Origin: Candidatus Thioglobus autotrophicus | GTDB lineage: Bacteria > Pseudomonadota > Gammaproteobacteria > PS1 > Pseudothioglobaceae | DNA length: 34,371 nucleotides | Direction of reading: 5' to 3' | Assembly (NCBI GenBank): GCA_022448455.1 | Contig: JAKUUR010000017.1 | Coordinates: forward strand, 1-34,371 | In this document: positions 34,283-34,371 of the stretch, piece after piece | How the letters are laid out: every line of letters starts with the position of its first letter | How positions within the stretch are numbered: the stretch's first letter is position 1 | Translations under genes and position numbers: made by a program | Notes under the pieces: generated by a model | The model's input: the letters and a program-made list of their open reading frames with translations, nothing else | The model's database searches: none | Told to the model about the DNA's origin: nothing

Positions 34283-34371
34283 TTACTGATTAAGACTCCG
34301 ACCCCCGTCAATGTTGATAACCTGGCCAGTAATATATTTGGCATTAACTAAAAATAATACTGCTTGTGCTC
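34283..34371 (-). CDS. Short-chain dehydrogenase/reductase, C-terminal end only
   Basis: The last 29 codons of a gene that enters from the right edge. The translation AQAVLFLVNAKYITGQVIN followed by IDGGRSLNQ is the typical C-terminus of an SDR enzyme: YITGQ then the DGG turn. Wording near the end recalls pteridine reductase (FolM-like) proteins, which end in an IDGGRSL-type sequence, but this fragment cannot decide. Its stop codon is 24 nt from the rne -10. Confidence 0.75.
   Translation of the reverse strand, partial: AQAVLFLVNAKYITGQVINIDGGRSLNQ

Noticed and set aside
34028-34351. 107-codon plus-strand ORF across the rne leader
   Set aside because: It has no protein-like composition and lies antisense to the rne leader and SDR tail; the region is explained by RNA structure and promoter.

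Overview
The window reads as chromosomal DNA from a low-GC, gene-dense and probably marine gammaproteobacterium. The evidence is the set of housekeeping genes with gammaproteobacterial features: RNase E with an S1 domain and a CxxC zinc-link, a short-form pyrF, pdxH, aroE, aroC, uvrB and queE. Intergenic gaps are short and start/stop overlaps are frequent. I cannot fix the genus from sequence alone. No CRISPR array, insertion sequence, phage or rRNA is visible.

Region 1 (1-12.1 kb) is an accessory sugar-uptake and catabolism locus. It begins with a partial divergent DeoR-family regulator. A tight plus-strand operon follows: sugar-binding protein, two permeases, ATPase, LacD/YihT-like class I aldolase, fucose-isomerase-like protein and a Gfo/Idh/MocA protein. 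A convergent minus-strand pair encodes a PfkB kinase strongly reminiscent of sulfofructose kinase YihV and a D-2-hydroxyacid dehydrogenase. A phytanoyl-CoA-dioxygenase-like oxygenase is divergent from that pair. DeoR regulator, isomerase, PfkB kinase and LacD-type aldolase together match the logic of sulfoglycolysis (sulfo-EMP). The Gfo/Idh/MocA protein could be a gateway glycosidase and the hydroxyacid dehydrogenase could act on sulfolactate. Two of the three sulfonate-contact positions I recall for YihV are changed, so the true substrate may be sulfoquinovose, a relative of it, or another modified hexose. This is the best candidate for an undescribed system here.

Region 2 (12.1-19.6 kb) holds a VOC-family protein, a small ribbon-helix-helix-like protein with a likely autoregulatory inverted repeat and a small partner ORF. 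It also holds an EamA transporter with a hairpin-rich leader, a beta-lactamase-family serine hydrolase that may be transcribed leaderless, and a minus-strand run of aminotransferase, aldehyde dehydrogenase and MlrC-type M81 metallopeptidase.

Region 3 (19.6-34.4 kb) is mainly housekeeping. It contains uvrB-queE, aroC-SulP, tRNA-Arg(CCT), a DsbA/FrnE-like protein, a glycine-zipper protein and pyrF-tRNA-Val(GAC). It continues with an MsrA-thioredoxin-like-MsrB fusion, a Sel1-repeat protein, a UbiH-family hydroxylase, pdxH, aroE and a short RNase E whose tail is an Asn/Arg repeat. The RNase E leader has several hairpins, two of them mutually exclusive and one covering the ribosome binding site, as expected for autoregulation. 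The window ends in the 3' tip of a short-chain dehydrogenase gene.

All family assignments and comparisons with named proteins come from reading motifs and from memory of the families. No search was run.
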